Source: Echinococcus granulosus
Lineage: Eukaryota; Platyhelminthes; Cestoda; Cyclophyllidea; Taeniidae
Assembly: GCF_000524195.1 (NCBI RefSeq)
Contig: NW_020170408.1
Coordinates: 556,476 to 606,742 of the forward strand
DNA length: 50,267 nt
Direction: 5' to 3'
Part shown: one piece after another, positions 47,767 through 50,267 of the stretch
How positions within the stretch are numbered: position 1 is the first letter of the stretch
How the letters are laid out: each line of letters starts with the position of its first letter
The notes under the pieces: generated by a model
Seen by the model: only the letters and a program-made list of their open reading frames with translations
What the model was told of the DNA's origin: nothing
Database searches by the model: none
Made by a program: the position numbers and the translations under genes

Positions 47767-50267
47767 AAGTAACTAAAGCATTTGGAGGCATTCATGTCCA
47801 ACGATGTGCAGTACACAGTTGCAGAGACAGACAGTGTGCCATAACATCATCGTAGTCGTGACTTGTTTCAAAGGAGACTTTGCGTTTCAGAGAACATTGG
47901 CAAATTGAGGTAGGGGGTAAAGCTATGTATGATTTTTAAAGGCAAATCGCTTCCTCCAATCCGCAGTATGTATCTTTCTTCCGCCAAGTCAACTGTTTGC
48001 AATCAGATGCGAATTGCCAAATTCTTATGCTTTAGGACTGGATTTTGTTTTTTACGGACATAATACTAGGAGAGGCCATGCATTGCTTTGGTGCGGAAGG
48101 GCTGGAGAGGCCACTGGCACGGACTAAAGGATGTGCAGCCCGACAGTTGTTCAAAGGTGGCATCTTAAATGACTGTGGACTAAAAATAAAACGCTGAGCA
48201 TTCCTTCATTTTTCTACCTATTGTTGATAAAGACTTATCCCCTTAAGTTTGTTTATTCGTTATGCTACAATTCTCATACCATTTCTGGCTTTTAAACATG
48301 GCAGATAAGATGTCTGCAGGATGAGGCACTACGCGGTCAAGCTATTTTAACTACTTAATATAGTTTTCTGTTTCACAATTCTACATCAACGGTTGTTTTC
48401 ACCATGCCTTTGTGCGAGCACTGGAATGACGTGCGAGTGGGACGTGGAACGATCGCACCAGCATAGCATGATGTCGCCGTAAATGTGCCAATGGATGAAC
48501 ATAGCCACTCCTCCGTTGGCACCTAAGAGTGAGACAAATGTCAGGTGTGGTAAACTTGCACAGGCGCCTTCAACCGAGCTGTGCATCTATTCGCCCCGAT
48601 TTTTTTAATTTGAAATACTACTTGAGCATATTGGTTGAGGTCGGCGGCACGATATGAATTTACTCAAACCATTCATTAGTTAGGAAGGTTTTGGAATCAT
48701 TCATTTACTTTGGAACGCAAAGTAAGTGTTGCAAACGAAATGAGGAAAGAGGAATTAATGATGCCTCAATGGAGGCCAAACCGAGGTGCAACACTGACCC
48801 TCACAAAATTAGACGTCAATTTACTGGTAATCACCACTAATACGTAAGGCCTCACATTGAGGAGTTGCTCACTTCTAATTTGGGATTGGTGAAGAAGTCT
48901 GCATTTTCATCTCAATAAATCACTCTCTGCATCGCTTGCTGAAGAATTGTGACGTGAAAGCATGACGAATTACTTGTTATGGAAACACAAGACGCGCGCC
49001 GTGAGTTGAGAGGCCTTCAGATAACTTTGAAGAAACCGAAAGCGTGGGTTGTCATGCGTGTAAAATGCATGAACCTGTGCAAACAGTTTGTTTTTTTTCA
49101 CTTGTGTGCCTTTCTTGTGCTGAAATATAATAATATGATCAGCGTTTTGTCTCTTCGTCTTGGTTACGAGAGCACTCGCCTAATGTTCCTGCTCAATGTT
49201 CCGCAGGAATGCCATGAGCAACAATTAAGGTGGCATTATGCTTGGTTGTAGCTCACCTAAAAATAGTTGCCGCTGAGCTGTATACGCTGCATGTATGAGG
49301 AAGTTCTTTAGTTCACTCCCTGACACGCGCATGAATTATGTGAATGAAGGCTTAATGATGGCTCTCTAAAATTACCTTTCCTGACAATTCAACTTATCAA
49401 ATCTCGGCCGATAATGATCTCTCGACTTCCTTCCCTCATTCACCCTCCTTAAGACTATTCCAGAGACTTTCATGTGACTTCTCTGTTATTGGTTGGTGCA
49501 AACTCAATCTATCCGAATAACTTTATTTTTTTCTGATTTGCCTTTTAGCTTTTTATCCACCTACCTAGCGGAGAATAAGCCAGGGATTCCTATCCCTTAT
49601 GAGCTTAAAATCAAATAAACAGAGCTACATATAAGAAAAATAATTAATTCTAAATCCCACTTATTTGCAAGTACTGTAAATTTTGCATGAGTCTAAACTG
49701 ATACAAGATGCCCATTCGCAGAGTCCATGCCTGCACCAGTTGTGAACGCTTCTTAAGTCGGCCATCCGCTGACTGGCAATGTACAGCTTCCACTACGATT
49801 ACAACTTTACGTGTCTCCAATGAGGCATTCAGTCATTCGAGCAAAGGGCTCTAGTTAGAGGAAGACGGCATGCATAGCGGTATTGTGGAATGTCACAGAG
49901 AGACGTATTGTCATGCTTTGCCGACAGGTTCTTCAAAGGCAGAGAGTTTGGGCATTAACATCGTTTGCTTTCCACAACTTCCGGAGAGAGGATACATATG
50001 TATCCTGATTATGGCAGACTGCATTACAAAGTAGCAGAGGCAAAACTTGTGAAGACACAAGGCGCTGATTCAGTGGTTTATCCTGATCGAAACAGATTGA
50101 AAGGCCAACACGCTACCTCCCTCCTCCCACATCTACGGTGACATCATTCCCTCCTTCCTCCGACAGCATCGGTAGGCCCTTCTCCCTTGACTCCTTTCAT
50201 ATAATTTACTTTTACAGCATTGTTATACTTAGTGTTTCCATTGAAGTTGCTTTCATTGATGCTCACT

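Larger units (their letters stand above)
46491..50267. other. gene-poor right end of the window
   Basis: No gene is recognised. It contains the second copy of the dispersed repeat and a long CTA tract. ORFs here are short, or are produced by the trinucleotide repeat. Confidence 0.5.

Noticed and set aside
47439..47791. Leucine-rich and serine-rich frames on both strands
   Set aside because: They are produced by the CTA tract read on either strand.
1..50267. tRNA genes, rRNA genes, CRISPR arrays and retrotransposon reverse transcriptase frames
   Set aside because: I saw no tRNA T-arm and anticodon pattern, no regularly spaced repeats and no polymerase motifs in the open frames. A dedicated search (tRNAscan-SE, RepeatMasker) would be decisive.

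Overview
This is eukaryotic nuclear DNA, most likely from a parasitic flatworm and probably a tapeworm. I infer this from the gene style: AT-rich spacers, coding sequence split into many small exons, and very short introns (34 to 48 bases) mixed with introns of 0.3 to 2.4 kb in the same genes. No species can be named from the sequence alone. Exons were joined by hand from GT/AG sites, reading phase and remembered family sequences.

The left part (about 4 to 28 kb) is gene-rich. In order it holds a WDR86-like WD40 protein (+, 4077-8428); a carnitine palmitoyltransferase 1 homologue (-, 8688-15436, first exon not found) whose catalytic His and other active-site residues are replaced; a UCP4-like mitochondrial carrier (+, 16328-18556) head to head with it; an unrecognised small ORF (-, 18695-18982); BUD23, the 18S rRNA G-N7 methyltransferase (-, 20126-22041); and EDC3, the decapping enhancer (-, 23573-27701). 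A possible 3'-terminal exon of another gene lies at 894-985.

The right part (about 28 to 50 kb) is gene-poor and holds a dispersed family of intronless genes for membrane proteins of 76 to 79 residues. Three copies are intact (31652, 38541 and 46205) and one is broken (about 36658), all on the + strand. Each has two CCAAT boxes 33 to 61 bases apart within about 140 bases upstream of its start. A fifth CCAAT pair without a gene lies at 36186-36224. The spacers hold microsatellites, a diverged duplicated segment (43.7 and 46.9 kb) and a long CTA tract.

The two most notable items are the apparently inactive CPT1 beside an uncoupling-protein-like carrier, and the small-membrane-protein family with its shared paired-CCAAT promoter plan.
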